A stretch of DNA of 64,000 nucleotides from Akebia trifoliata (GCA_017979445.1 CM030711.1:44749560-44813559); one strand, 5' to 3'. Positions 1 to 11,900 are shown, counted from the first letter of the stretch. Notes: generated by a model from the letters alone, not told the origin. Numbers and translations: made by a program.

Positions 1-618
1 TCTAATGTTAAAGCCCAACTGGCAATTACTAACTTGGCATTGTATCTTACGATTTTAAAAATCGTCCAAGACCAAGATGACTATCCGAATAATCTCAATC
101 GTTTTTTCTTGAAACACCTAAATTAACAAAACTTAAATCCCATACACTCAAAAAATCCTAGAGATTTTTAAATTACAAGCATATGATCGAAATTACATAT
201 GTTTCGACTAATCTACCAATTTTGAAATTAAAAATTTTAACTTAAAGGGAAAAATATTTATTATTTTATAAAATCATAAATCCCCCCCCCCCCCCCCCCT
301 TAAATTTTAATAAATGGTAAAGAAAAAAAAAATTCTACACTACACTAATAAATTTTTTCCAACTCCGAAAATGATAAATTTACCATTTTTTGAAATTAAA
401 ACAAATGGTACATCCAAACATAATATGACTTGTCAGGTAGCATACTCAATCGATTCCCTGAAGTGAAAAAGTTTAAGAAATATAGATCTACGATTCCTTA
501 ACTTATCACATTAGGGAGTCGATTGAGTATGCCACCTGGTGAGTCATATTATCACGAATCTTTGAACATTACAAAAGTTAACTACGAGGCTCATGTACTA
601 GAAAGAACTAAAACATAC
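1..618 (-). other. Presumed intron 1 of gene A (partial)
   Basis: Lies 3' of the exon 1 donor of gene A. It is AT-rich with no coding signal. It holds a run of about 18 C at 282-299 and a stem-loop MITE remnant at 421-561. Intron 1 is over 2 kb in genes C and D but only 107 bp in gene B, so its length here cannot be guessed. Confidence 0.5.
421..561. mobile_element. Stem-loop MITE, ATATGACTC type (5' end lost)
   Basis: Inverted arms with 'CATACTCAATCGA' at the left and its reverse complement 'TCGATTGAGTATG' at the right. The right end, 'GAGTCATATTATCACGAATC', matches the element at 30828-31030. The usual left terminus is missing, and the central loop is shortened. Confidence 0.6.
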
Positions 619-907
619 CATATTGCTTTCTCCATTGCATTAAATGTGGATAGAGGATGGAACTAAAATCATGGGTGATGGGTGACTTTTCATGTTTTCG
701 ATTCTTTGCGGCTGTCGATTGGATCCTCTTGATATCAGGAAGGTTCCCATGTGGGAATGAAGGTGGAGGGCCATATATACCTTGCTTTCGAAGCTTTGAT
801 CGAAGTCTTTCGGGCTTCAACCATAGAACGTTATAGAGATGGAAAAACAAGCTAGAGATGAAAAGCAAGCACACTGAGAAGATGATCTTGATCACAACCA
901 CCTCCAT
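619..907 (-). CDS. Gene A: CYP714-type cytochrome P450, exon 1 only (partial)
   Basis: Exon 1 of a fourth P450 paralogue: 96 codons plus one base, from the ATG at 905-907 to a GT donor directly after position 619. It encodes an N-terminal hydrophobic anchor (about residues 5-25), a basic KLRKQG stretch and the proline hinge GPPPSFPHG, matching exon 1 of genes B, C and D nearly residue for residue. The phase-1 junction after QY-G is also the same. No exon 2 (G-K-V-F...LGNVQ) is present between 618 and 1, so the remaining exons must lie beyond the left edge, or this is an orphan exon. The family is membrane-anchored in the ER and faces the cytosol. The call as a P450 first exon is firm; whether the gene works is unknown. 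Confidence 0.8.
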
Positions 908-1426
908 TACTTCTTTTTCTTTCCTTGTGTTTTGAGACTTGTACTGATTTAACTTATAGTGGAGTTACAACTTAGAATGATTAAACAAAGATGCATGGGT
1001 CACATGCAACATTGGTTTATTAATTTTTCTCAAATATCCAGGTTGGTATTCGAGGTGAGTCAGTCACTAAACTCGGTGAGACCAACTCTTCTAATCGAAT
1101 TTGAAAATAATGAAGTTAACTCAATAACACAACCCGGTTCAATCGAAATCCACTGAGTCAGTGAAAATACTGACCGACTTATTCGAAAATATATAATATC
1201 TTTTTAGGAGAGAATGAAAAATAAAAATATTTTTTCTATATGCTCTAAAGATTTTAATATAAAAAAAAAAAAAAAAAAAAATTATTTTTAAACTAAATAT
1301 ATTTTTGTATGACTCGTCCGAGATGTCTAAAAAGTAAGGATTATACAAAGGTTCATGCACTGCACGCATTACGTTACGGAATCTCCGTTTCATTTGCTCA
1401 CCAACCTCAAACCTATCGTTTTTTTT

Positions 1427-1600
1427 AGTCGTGCTGGGGTGACATTTTTTGAGTGACAAAAATGACATTGTTTTGTGATGGTGTGCACATAACCGTAGAT
1501 GTCTTTTACTCGTATCTTGAAGAAAAGCATCTACGGTTATGCATACTCCACCATGTCAAAATGTCATTTATGTTATTAAAAAATGTCACTCCAGCATTAT
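1427..1600. mobile_element. Stem-loop MITE, GTCGTGCTGG type
   Basis: Left end 'AGTCGTGCTGGGGTGACA', right end 'TGTCACTCCAGCATTAT'. The arms pair over most of their length. The centre is a hairpin whose stem 'ATAACCGTAGATG' encloses a loop with 'CTCGTATC'. It lies about 520 bp upstream of the gene A start codon. Confidence 0.75.
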
Positions 1601-1834
1601 TGATATTTTTTCTCACAACATATAAGACGAAGAAACATTAGGTAGGATTTTCTATAAAACAAACAAAAGAGACAAGGTAGAAAATGAGGAACAAAGATAA
1701 GGTTGAATAGATTACAGTTCCGCACCCACGTGGGGGGCTAGGGGCACTTTTTTTTTTTAATAATAACTTTTACATAATTCTATAAGGGGCAGAAATGTAT
1801 GTCATAGGGGTCTCCCCCCAAATTTTTTTTAAAG

Positions 1835-1980
1835 AGAGATTTAGCCGACAGACCTACCAGTTGCTTTTTATTACAAAAACTCCTTTTATGAAGGTTTTTT
1901 ACTCATCAGACCTTACTTTACCAAGTTTGTTACCCAAAAAACCTTTCATTGGGGATCCATGTCATAAAATCCATACGGTT
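1835..1980 (-). repeat. Inverted fragment of the repeat upstream of gene B
   Basis: Read on the minus strand, this stretch matches about 17560-17705 (ATGGATTCC..., GGGTAACAAACTTG, AAAGTAAGG, TTTTTGTAATAAAAA). It belongs to the terminal-inverted-repeat element found next to the starts of gene B (16870-17708) and of its duplicated upstream region (20955 onward). Confidence 0.6.
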
Positions 1981-2374
1981 ACTTAACTGCTCTAAACAAA
2001 ATTGTGGTATCCAAAAACATGATCTCATGTCATCATGATCATCATCAACAACTCTAAACAAAATTGTTCTCATTGCCCTCATCATCATCATTGTCCAAAT
2101 GTGATCACAATGACATCATCATCATCATCATCATAATGGTCATCACAATGATATCATCATCATCATCATATTGTTGTTCAAATGATTGGAGATGGCAAAT
2201 TTTGGAAAGAAAAAAATAAGATTTTTATTTGGAAATTTGATATAATCTATGAGAAAAGCCTGCGGTCTCATCGAGGGGCTGTGCATGTTAAAAATTTAAA
2301 ATATAAAGGCTTTTCAGATATTTACAAAACTAAGGGGGACGCGTGTCCTTTAATCACTGGACATCTTATGTGAT

Positions 2375-2570
2375 TGAATCGTGAGAATCTGACTATCCCA
2401 CGTGGCAAACTCAATCGTGACAAGTTCAGGAATCGTAGATCTGCGCCCCTCGGGATACATGTCGGCACTTCCCCATAAAAATGTGTATCTCGAGGAAATC
2501 ATGTTTCCTGAGGAGCGTAGATCTACGATTCTCGAATTTATCACGTCAGGTAGTCAGATTATCATGACTC
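2375..2570. mobile_element. Stem-loop MITE, ATAATCTGACTA type
   Basis: Ends 'GAATCGTGAGAATCTGACTA' and 'TAGTCAGATTATCATGACTC' are near-perfect inverted repeats. The inner stem is 'AATCGTAGATCTG', and the loop carries CTCGGGATACA and its partner TGTATCTCGAGG. Related copies are at 38614 and 59548. Confidence 0.75.
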
Positions 2571-2661
2571 TAAGTGATTACTTGGTATCCAAAATAAAAG
2601 ATGAAAGCGCTCAAGACAGGAAAATATTCATTTTTTAAGTTTTATCCTCTTTTAATTTTAT

Positions 2662-2933
2662 GGGGAAATTATTAAAAAAACTCAAAAAATAAAATATTTT
2701 CTAAAAAAATATCAAATTTGTCGAATTTACATTTGGGAATCTAGTTCGGCCCTTAAACGGCCGAACTTTTCTCTTTCTTCCATTTTATCTCTCCTCCACA
2801 CTCTCCCCTCAAATATTAAAGAATTCAAATCTCTTCAAATATTCAAGTCTCTCTCCTCAAATATTAAATTCGACGAATTTGAATTTTTTTTTGAAAATAT
2901 TTTATTTTTTGAATTTTTTTTAATAATTTCCCC
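2662..2933. mobile_element. 272-bp inverted-repeat element with GC-rich inner palindrome
   Basis: Terminal inverted repeats of about 65 bp begin GGGGAAATTATTAAAAAAA at both ends. Inside the left arm is a palindrome, TTCGGCCCTTAAACGGCCGAA, followed by a pyrimidine-rich CTCTC stretch. The order (AT-rich end, GC-rich palindrome, CT tract) repeats that of the 1.1-kb foldback at 23451-24561, so the two are probably related. Confidence 0.65.
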
Positions 2934-3260
2934 TAATTTTATTAGCATAAAAAACCTACTAAGCTCCAATTCCACTTCTTGGCTGAGATCAACTACTTCT
3001 ACTTCTTGAATTAGTTTCTTTCAAACCAAATCGCTGCATGTCTTTAGATTCGGTAAGTAATATTTTTTTGTACTTTTGTAGATTTTATTACTGGACTGTT
3101 TGATTTATTCCCTTCAATAATTTGTTCTTTTAAATTTCTAGAATTCAAAAAGTGCAACGACAAATGTTTTTGACTGTCATTCTTTTTTTAAATCTAACCT
3201 TAGTTCTTCTTCTATGTAAAGTTCTTTCACGACTACTATTCATTATATATATATATATAT

Positions 3261-3430
3261 GGAAATTGCTGAAGTACATTGAAATTGACATCATTTCACA
3301 CATTGCTGATGTGGATGGGTTTACAAAACCATATACATTTTTCAACGAGATAAGAGTGAGAAGTATTTATGATTTTGTGCATACCAGTGAATGAAACAAT
3401 GTCAATTTAAATGTTACGCCAGCACAACTC
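3261..3430. mobile_element. Stem-loop MITE, GGAAAATGCTG type (diverged)
   Basis: Left end 'GGAAATTGCTGAAGTACATT', right end 'AATGTTACGCCAGCACAACTC'. Arms 'AATTGACATC' and 'GTCAATTTAA' pair, and the arms match the copy at 54988-55169. The central hairpin is degraded. Confidence 0.6.
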
Positions 3431-4310
3431 TATCCTATACATAATAGGGACATGGACCGAGGGACCATGTAGAGCCTGGACCGAGGTTTACATTTGGGCC
3501 ATGCGGAGTGCCCAGTGCACCAAATGACAACTCAACCTCTTGTTTGTGGTTTAGATTCAATTTGAAAAATAATCTCCCCTTAAAAATAAATCAAAAGCAT
3601 TTTTTTTGGCATTAGATCTTGAGTTTAAAAATGGACAATCATTGAACTCTTAGATTTAAAATTTAAATTTGACAGTGAAAATATCATTTTTTTCAATTCT
3701 ATTTTGTTTTAAGATTCATGAAATTTTATGCTCTACATACATATGGCACCCAATGGTGTATTTAGGTGCCATATTGACATGTGATCCATAGAGATAGATG
3801 GTCCTTCGGTCCATATAACCCCCCATCTCATATATATTCAATTTCTTTTGCATACACTTCGTTCGGCCTTTGCAAGTGAACTTTTCCTGGTCTGCCATTA
3901 AAAATTACCATAGAGATTAAAGAGTTTGAAGACGACTAATTTTGGAAGAAAAAACAAATAAGATTTCTTGGAAAGTTTAAACTGAGGAGATTAGGGGTAG
4001 AAAAACTAGGGTTTTCTATAAAGGTTTGATTCTAGGTTGAAAACATTGAGTTAAAGATAAATTAAGTAGATACATCATTAAGTTAATTTGGAGAGCTTTA
4101 AGATGATTGATTTTATAAGAAAAATCTGGGATTTTGGCCAGAGGTTTAAAAGGATGGCATTTGAGTTTTCAGGTTAGTTTACTTAGAGGATTAAGGTCAA
4201 GGGAGACATACCTTTAGTTTCAAAATACTGTGGGGGTATCTCTAATATTCAGCAAACATGGGGGCATTTCTAAATCTTACTATAACTCAAACAAATAAAT
4301 AAAATATAAA

Positions 4311-4465
4311 AGCCGCTCTAAATTGACCATGCAACACTACGTTGATATGGCTATGCAGAAAGAACCATAGATTTTTTCCTCGAGATAAAAGGTAAAAATC
4401 TATGGCTTTTTGGTGCAAGTGCAGTGTTTCACACAATATCATAGGAAGTCATTTTAGGATTTTGC
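4311..4465. mobile_element. Stem-loop MITE, weakly conserved copy
   Basis: Central hairpin 'ACCATAGATTTTT' / 'AAAAATCTATGG' with a CTCGAGATA loop, flanked by imperfectly paired arms. The terminal sequences are too diverged to place in a subfamily. Confidence 0.45.
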
Positions 4466-4633
4466 AAATATATTATAAGATACCTTGAAAATTTAAAGAG
4501 TAGCTCTATAAGCACACATCAAGATGATTAATTGTACCCAATTTAAGTGAAAAATGTAAAAAACAAAAATTACATTTTTACTCTTTAGTGTTTATTTATT
4601 GCATTCACTATAATCTACCGACCAAAAAATTAA

Positions 4634-4635
<2 letters not shown>

Positions 4636-4671
<36 letters not shown>
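4636..4671. repeat. (CT)n microsatellite
   Basis: Uninterrupted CT dinucleotide run of about 17 units in otherwise unremarkable AT-rich DNA. Confidence 0.9.
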
Positions 4672-4675
<4 letters not shown>

Positions 4676-5485
4676 TTTATCTCCTTTTGAGTTTTGTGAG
4701 ATGTTGAATTAATGTAGATTAGGTTGTAATTTTTTTTCCATGTAATATTATTATTATTTTTTTAAATTCTTTTAATTTTTTGCATTTAATTCTTTTGACA
4801 AATTTTGTTTAATAGGTTCAAACTGAACTTGTTTTAGTAAATTTAGTAAGTACCTACCAAATATTATCAAACATATTTTGTAGGTACCAATCAAACAAAA
4901 CTTTCTACCGAATATTACAAAATCAATGTGATAGGTACCTACTAAACATTACAAAACAGATTTAGTATATACTTAACAAATAAAATTTTCGCATGTGAAT
5001 GACTTTGACTCGATTGTAGGTGTTAGAGTAAGAACATCAAGTAAGACCAAAGCTTAAAACTCTCGTTGAAAACATTTTAGATGTGAAAAAGAAGAGATGC
5101 GTGAGAGAGAGAGGGATGAAAAAGAAGAAATGGGTTCCGATATTTTTTGGTGAGTACAATGAGGAATATATGTTTAAACAAATTTAATAGATACGTGCAA
5201 TTAAATAATTTTACTTTTTGATAGGTATCGCAAAAAAGTATGTACAATTAACCATTTTGGTGTGTGCAAATAAAGTCACTTAAATTAACAATTTTCTAAG
5301 ACCACAATATTACCTACCGCCAGCTTGTAACCTATATATCAAGTGAAAAGTTTTTGGACTTTGATGATTTTGTCGTTGACTAAAAGCAGTCTTCCATGAG
5401 ACATGGTCAGTGCACATGATATTTGTGACCCTTTCGTATTTTTTTCCGATGTTGAGAGCTAAACTATTCTATTTTTATGTGAGTA
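4672..5485. other. Non-coding stretch without recognised genes
   Basis: AT-rich. It contains loosely repeated phrases such as 'TAGGTACCTACTAAACATT' and its variants (4850-4970), suggesting an old decayed repeat. No open frame or RNA gene is supported. Confidence 0.5.
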
Positions 5486-6578
5486 GGGTGCTGTTTGTTA
5501 AACTGAAAAAAATAAGTGCTGAATAGCATTAAGCGCTGAAACTTATAAGCACTGAATTTAAGTGCTGAAAAAGTTGTTTGTTTAGATACTGAATCATGTT
5601 TGTTACACATTGCTGAAACTGATAAATTGTCTTTGTTACCCTTACAATCATATTATACATTGTTTGCATGTTTCAAATGCTTATTTATTATCAAACACAA
5701 TAAAATATATTATTTCTTATAAAATTAAAATACAATTTATTTTTAAATAATAAATAATACTCAAATCTTCAATTTATAAATAATAATTTCTATTTATAAA
5801 AGCCCACAAATTTCAAATTAAAAATAATAATGTCATACAAGTCACCAAAATTTGAAATCAAGTTTAAAAAGAATTTAATTTTGGATGAATAATTTTCGAT
5901 GGAAATGATGGATGTGTAATTATAAAAGCACCCTATGAATTAATAAGGGCAACCCACACTATAGTCATTTTTTGTTTTGTTTTATATGGATTAAAGTTTT
6001 TGGAATGAGCAAATTTTTAATGAGAATGGTTTATATGGTCTAGAGATCATCCTCACCAAAAATCAGCTTATTTTGAAACTTCTAACTCGTTAAAAATAGT
6101 TTTTTTTTTAAAAAGGACAATTTACGGTTCTTGAACTTATTTTGATAGGGTTAAAAATTTCAAGATGTGCTGATTTTTTGTGAGGATGATCTCCTCATTG
6201 TAGAGATCATCCTCACCAAAAATCAACTCATTCCAAAACTTTTAACCCATATAAGACAAAATAATTTAGCTATGGTGTGGGTTTATTAATTTGTGGGGTA
6301 TTTATATACTTATCCATGGGATATAAGAGGTAATATCCTTTTAAGAATAAGGGCATACTTGTCCATGCTCAAAAAAATAAAGGGCATACTTGTCCATGTT
6401 GAAAAAAGCGAAGTGCTTACCGCTTCAGCACTTTTTTTCAGCATCAAAATAGTGCTAAATTTTTTTCACTTATTTTCAGCAATAAGCACGAGTAAACAAA
6501 CACGCTATTTTGACAAAAGTGCTGAATTTAATTTTTTTCAGCAATAAGCACTGAAAAATAGCTCAAACAAACACCGCC
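5486..6578. mobile_element. hAT-like non-autonomous element with nested insertion
   Basis: Ends GGGTGCTGTTTGTTAAACTG and, inverted, GGCGGTGTTTGTTTGAGC, with repeated subterminal motifs AAGTGCTGAA / TTCAGCACTT on both sides. This is a hAT-style design. No clean 8-bp target duplication is visible. The inside holds a second element at 5939-6289, so this is the older insertion. There is no transposase frame. Confidence 0.55.
5939..6289. mobile_element. GGATGATC-core inverted-repeat element (diverged), nested
   Basis: Ends ATTAATAAGGGCAACCCACA and, inverted, ATTAATAAACCCACACCAT. Inside are the same two hairpin blocks as in the TA-tract array (GAGATCATCCTCACCAAAA, ATCAGC, AACTTCTAAC). It differs from those copies in not lying in a (TA)n tract. 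Confidence 0.65.
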
Positions 6579-6589
6579 TAGAAGTGCTT

Positions 6590-7245
6590 TCACGAGTGGT
6601 TTTTTGTTCACAGTGCTTTGAACAATTTGTGACGCAAATGACAGTGCTTTGATCACCTTGTGACGTTCAAAAACATGATCCAATGCAATGGGGTTGCAGA
6701 GGACAAAATTATATGAACTTTAAGAAAAAAAAAATTAAAAAAATAATCATTTTTTACCTTGGAATTTTATTTTTAAATTTAAGTGCTTGGTAACCATCCA
6801 TTTTCAACACCTTGAATCAAGTTCAAAAACAGTTTTTTTTTTAATATAAATATTTTCATGAAATCTAGAAGGTTGAGTTGTTGGATTGTCAATGTGATAA
6901 TCAATGTGGACTAGATGTACTTCCACAAATGGTTTTTTGCTCACAGTGCTTTGAACAAATTTGTGGTGCGAATGACATCCCTATAATAATGAAAAAAAGA
7001 ACTTTCTGATATGATCACGTGCCTTGTGACATTCAAAAACATAATCCAATGTAATGGGATTGCAAAGGACAAAATTATATGAACTTTAAAAAAAATGTCA
7101 AAAAAATAATACCGTTGAATTTTATTTTTAAATTTGAGTGCTTGGTAACCGTCCATTTCTAACACCTTGGATCAAGTTCGAAAAACAGTTTTTTTTTTTT
7201 TTTAGTATAAATAATTTCATGAAATCTAGAAGGCTGAGTTGTTGG
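6590..7245. repeat. Direct repeat, two copies of about 320 bp
   Basis: 6590-6905 and 6930-7245 share TTTTTTGCTCACAGTGCTTT, ACATCCAATG-type phrases, AAAATTATATGAACTTTAA and the 'AATCTAGAAGG' end. Diverged single copies are at 30440-30660, 43255-43510 and 61435-61500. Copy 2 continues with TTGTTGGGCCCAATGACCC. Confidence 0.65.
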
Positions 7246-7990
7246 GCCCAATGACCCTTTTTACGATTTGAAATCTTAAAAAAATAAACCTATTGGGAGA
7301 GGACTTGGGAAGGGGAGAGAAACTCTCTCTCGTTGCTGATGTCATTTGTGCCGCATGTAAAACTGCTGTTGGGTTGTGAGCAAAATATGACTCGTGATTT
7401 GACACCAAAATTTGGATCTCACAAATGCACCTCACGGTTAGATCCTGATCTTGACATCAAGATTTGGATTCCAAAAGTACCCCCACCCATGGTTTCAAAA
7501 CTTGGTTTGACGTCTCGTCTTGTCCATGGACAAAACCAAGTTGTCTTGGACGAGTCAGATTCACAATTCTTGCAACAAAGAGTGCTTCATAAAGGTATTA
7601 AAAATCTCTCTTCTGATTTTCAATTATCATAAGCTTCCTTTCAAAATATATAGGTAAGTACATATAGGATGTCTTTCTATATTGTACTTGTACTGAATGA
7701 ATTATTTCCATCAAATTCTAAATTAATTTCATGAGTGGCAAAACATGCACTTTTAAGAGAGAATTTTTCGGAGGAAGTTAAATCTCAAGAAGGTTTATCT
7801 TCTACATTTTCTAATAATGGAGGATGAGCCCTTAATGCCATCCATTCCGTCCAAGGCATGCGTTCGGAACACTGACATTATGATCCTCAATTCTAAAACT
7901 GATGGTACAAACCGCTAGTAAAACATTAAAACTAGTTAGTAAGAATATCGGCCTAGTTGAATCTAGGATCCTTACACATTTGTGGAATCA
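7246..7990. other. Non-coding stretch without recognised genes
   Basis: A 99-codon frame at 7333-7632 has no recognisable domain and no conserved counterpart in this window. Nothing else stands out. Confidence 0.45.
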
Positions 7991-7995
7991 ACTAT

Positions 7996-8289
7996 TATTG
8001 AGTTTAATCCCACATCGGACACCAATTGCTTTGTTTCTCTCCCCTCTCCACTAATTGTCAATTGGATTTGAGTTGGACTCCCAAACTTATCATAGTATCA
8101 GAGCAAGTCTTTCTCTCCTTCACATCATTGATTTCATATCTCCACGTGCTTCGGCCCAGTCTGACCCACACATGCTGGGTGTGTTGAGTTTAGTCACATC
8201 AAACACTCATTGCTTTGTCTCTCTTTATAAACTCCTAGGTCTCTCCACTGATTGCCAATTAGTTTTGAGTCGGACCCCCAAACATATCA
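7996..8289 (+). mobile_element. Complete TRIM retroelement (294 bp)
   Basis: Two direct terminal repeats: LTR1 at 7996-8092 and LTR2 at 8182-8289. Both contain TTGAGTTTA, CATTGCTTTG or CAATTGCTTTG, CTCTCCACT, GAGT(T/C)GGAC and end in TATCA. Directly after LTR1, 8093-8104 reads TAGTATCAGAGC, one change from the usual plant initiator-Met tRNA primer site TGGTATCAGAGC. The internal part is only 89 bp. The 5-bp target duplication ACTAT is at 7991-7995 and 8290-8294. LTR2 has a TATA-like TTTATAAA that LTR1 has lost. It lacks protein genes, as expected for a terminal-repeat retrotransposon in miniature. Confidence 0.85.
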
Positions 8290-8294
8290 ACTAT

Positions 8295-8915
8295 ATATCT
8301 TCTAACTAACGTTAGCGGAAGAAAAAAAATGCTCACTTTGTGACAAAAAAAAGAGACAAGAGAGAAAGCTTATTTATAAGAAGGAAAGAAGAATCAATCA
8401 AACAATAAAATTTACGAATTAATAAGAAACACAAAAAAAAAAAGTAATATATAAAAAAGATAGTGTGTATGATAGGTGACTTGTTCTTCAATGATAGCCA
8501 CCTCCATGTTTTGGGGGAAGGAAATTCACACCGGTCGTATCCATTAATGATGATTCTTTTTAAATAGAACTTTTCCTTCTCAAACCAACACCAATTATCA
8601 TAACTTAATAGAAGAAGGTCCACTGAGTTAGTTGTTAACCACTAACCCCACCAAACAAAAACAAAAAAAAAATACTTATAATAACTTAATAGACTCCTAA
8701 CATAACATATAACACCACAACACATGGCAACTATTTATACTAATACAATACCACAATAAGAACTAGAAGACTCAACCACCTAAGAACATGACTCAATCAT
8801 AAATGAAATAAGAACGGTTTTCTAGTAAATAATACCATGCATGCATAACTGACTCCACGTGTACGTACTCGGTCAGGCACGTATCAAATAGACTTATTCT
8901 ACCAAATGCATCAAG
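8295..8915. other. Intergenic stretch 3' of gene B
   Basis: A-rich stretches and no recognisable coding or repeat structure. Transcription of gene B would end in or near its right part. Confidence 0.4.
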
Positions 8916-8918
8916 CAA

Positions 8919-8933
8919 TTTTGCTTTCTTATT
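8919..8933 (-). promoter_or_regulatory. Conserved 3'-UTR motif of gene B
   Basis: On the minus strand, about 25 nt after the stop codon, reads AATAAGAAAGCAAAA. The same 15-mer, with one G/A change in gene C, follows the stop codons of genes C and D at similar distance. It could be a poly(A) near-upstream element (AATAAG) or another RNA signal. Confidence 0.5.
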
Positions 8934-8955
8934 TTCCAAACACACTAAAAAGTTT

Positions 8956-11900
8956 TTAGAGCCTCTTTATGATGAGATTCGCTCCAAATTGAGGCCCTAC
9001 GATCATTACGGGGCTAGGAGAGTGGCGATAAGTTGGAGAAAGAGAGACAGAAAACTTGGATAGAATTAGGGCAAGTGCTACCTTCAATTCGAACATGGCG
9101 AAGTGTTGTCCTACACATGTACGGGCTCCAATTCCAAATGGCAGGTACGCTTGTGGGAACTTGCAAGCACTGTTGAGTCCATTAGCGAACCTATCGGGAT
9201 TAAAATTGTGGGAATCAAGTCCCCAAATATCAACATCTTGGTGCAAAGGTATCATCGGTATCCAAACATTGACGCCTTTTGGAAGATGCATATTTCCCAA
9301 CTTGATGTCTTTCAAGACCTCTCTTGAAATGAGCTTTGCAGGAGAGTACAAACGTAACGTCTCTTGAAGAACCATTGTCAGCTGTCAAAGGGAAATATGT
9401 AAGTGTGTTTTAGTCGAAAACCATTTAAAGAAATTTGCCAACTCATGGACGAGAGATCTGAAAATTAATGTGACTATGTACATTCCAAATCACATTTTTT
9501 TTTTTTTTTTTTTTCTGTTGTGCTAATTAAAAGGATAAAATAATAGGGGGAAAATGGGTATTTCACCAAATTGATTGAAAAAAGCTTATATTTGATGGTT
9601 CAAGGCATCAAATTTTTCATTGTCAATTTTTTTTCAACGGACCGAAATCATCAAATTAATGGAGGATGGGAGTATTTTGATGGCTCTAAGCCATTAAATT
9701 GGGGAACATCAAAAATTTCAATGGCCATGGGCCATCGAAATTCGATTACTAAAATTTGTGGCTTTTGACACGTCAAATTTTCTTGTCGAAATTTTCAATT
9801 TTGACAGTGTGATAATCATTTGAAAAACACTTTCCTTACTAAGTTGGTGAAAAAATAATTTTATATTTTTATACATATTCAATATGTAATGTAGATACAT
9901 GGGCTTCAAAACCTTTGTGGAAGTTTAAACTCATTTACTTGGGTTTTGGAGTCACTACCATTCAATTAAGGTGTGAATGGACACCATAAAATTGTTTTCA
10001 AAATTCGTTTTCCTTATCTTGTAGTGACTCTCATATCCAGATGGATAGGTAAAGATCTACCTAAAGTTCTAGATAAAGAGTTCGGTTAATGGACAATGAA
10101 GGTGTTAGGCACCTTGTCCCTCTTATCCTAAGATGGTTACCAATATGACCATAGACGAAGCTTTCAAAACTATTTTTAGGTTTTTGAAGATAAACGGAGT
10201 TAGAGAGAGAGAGAGAAGGAAAATTAATGATAGTTTTGTTATAAAAAACAAGCAAATTAAGATGATGAGCAAACCCTACTAAAAATAGGTGTTTGCTAGA
10301 TTTTTTTGTGAGCTAAAGACTTTACTGGGATCCACTTAGATTCCACCATTTTAAGTCTTTAGGCTTTAAAGGAAGATTATGTACTCACTTGGGAATAAAT
10401 TTTTATTAGTTTAGTCTTTTGAAGGTGTCCATGGGTTGAACATCACCATTGGAAAAACTAGGGACCTTCATGCATGATTTGTATCCCTTTTGGGATTATC
10501 TTTTTGTTGGTTTAGAGAGTTAAGTGAGGATCTAAAGAGATTTTCACCTTTGACTCTTAACCCTTTTGTAAAGTAAAATGCGGTGTGTGTCGAGATGTGT
10601 ATACATGAGATGGACTTAACAGGAGAAGATTACCTCCTAAGAAGTTTATTCTCTAGTTCTATTGTTATAAAATAAAGTATAAAAAAAAATCATTATTCTA
10701 AGAAACTTAGAATGCAAAAAAAATAAAGCATCTACACTATGAATTTAAATTGCCTAAGTAAAGAAATTAAAGACAGTCTATTATAGCCTTCTCAAAGAGC
10801 TTATTGAAGATTATTGGAGAGATCACCTCTAAGAGGGATTACTCTCTACTCCTAAGCCTTTAGACTAAAGATTAGAGTTCTACATTATTAAATAAACATA
10901 AATGAAAATTTGAAATTAAAATACTAATCTTGATGATCAAGGGGTAGGATAATTTTTGCACCTAAAATTCTAGGGAATTCTTAGTGGGGGGTAAAATGGT
11001 CATAGACCTTATGATTTGGGTCAATTGTGAGAGATCTATGCTAAATGGCATGTAATTTAATGAAGGTTTTTTGTCTTTTTTGATAACATTCTTAGGTTAG
11101 CTTTCTAACAAACTAGATATACAAAGGTCTTTGGGCACAAATTCTATAGACTTCTTGAGGTTGGATAAGATGATTATAAGATTTGAAAAGTGGTCAATTT
11201 CCTTTGAATGTCATAGAATCCTTTGGATATTTAAAAAAAAAGTTAGAAGGGTAGAAGGGGATTTTGACACTAATGTGGCTCAACAAACAAAGGTTAGGGG
11301 AGGTAATTATGCTTGAATGAGGAGCAAACAAGAACTTTGGTCAAGTTTAGGAGAATAAGAGGATTACCATAAAGTCTTTAGTGGGAGAGTTTTGGAAATT
11401 TAAAGCATAAGTAGAATGGGGATTAGGAAGGATTTTCTTAGAGAATAAGTCATTAAGAGAGGAGTTTAGAGAGTCATTTCCTGTGGAGAATCACGTGTAC
11501 ACATGAACTCTCTAATAGTCTAACTGAATTGGATTTATCTTAGGTACGGCCTTAAGAAATTATGCATGGTCATACTTGAGGTAAGACCAATGCAATTTTA
11601 ACCATGCACATCTCAAAGGTAAGGTCAGTACAAAAAATGGCTTAGCCATATGATCTATACGGCCATGCAAAGTTATGTTTGCCCATATAGGCCATATAAC
11701 CAAGAAAATTTTGATTTTTAATGATCAAAATTGTTTGTTTTTTATTGGTCCAAGTGAGTCCCATTTTTTTTATTCAAATTCTCTTGATTTGATCCTCGAT
11801 GCATAGATTCAAATGAGGTCTCGGGCTTGTTCAATCAAATTGGGTTATCTACAGGTATGTTGAAGAAATAAAATAAAAACAAATAGTTTAATACCAGTTT

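Noticed and set aside
7333..7632. 99-codon open frame
   Set aside because: No domain, no conserved counterpart, and located in decayed repeat sequence; consistent with chance.
9056..9367. Plus-strand frames opposite the last exon of gene B (and minus-strand frames opposite exon 5 of C)
   Set aside because: Antisense shadows of the conserved P450 exon.
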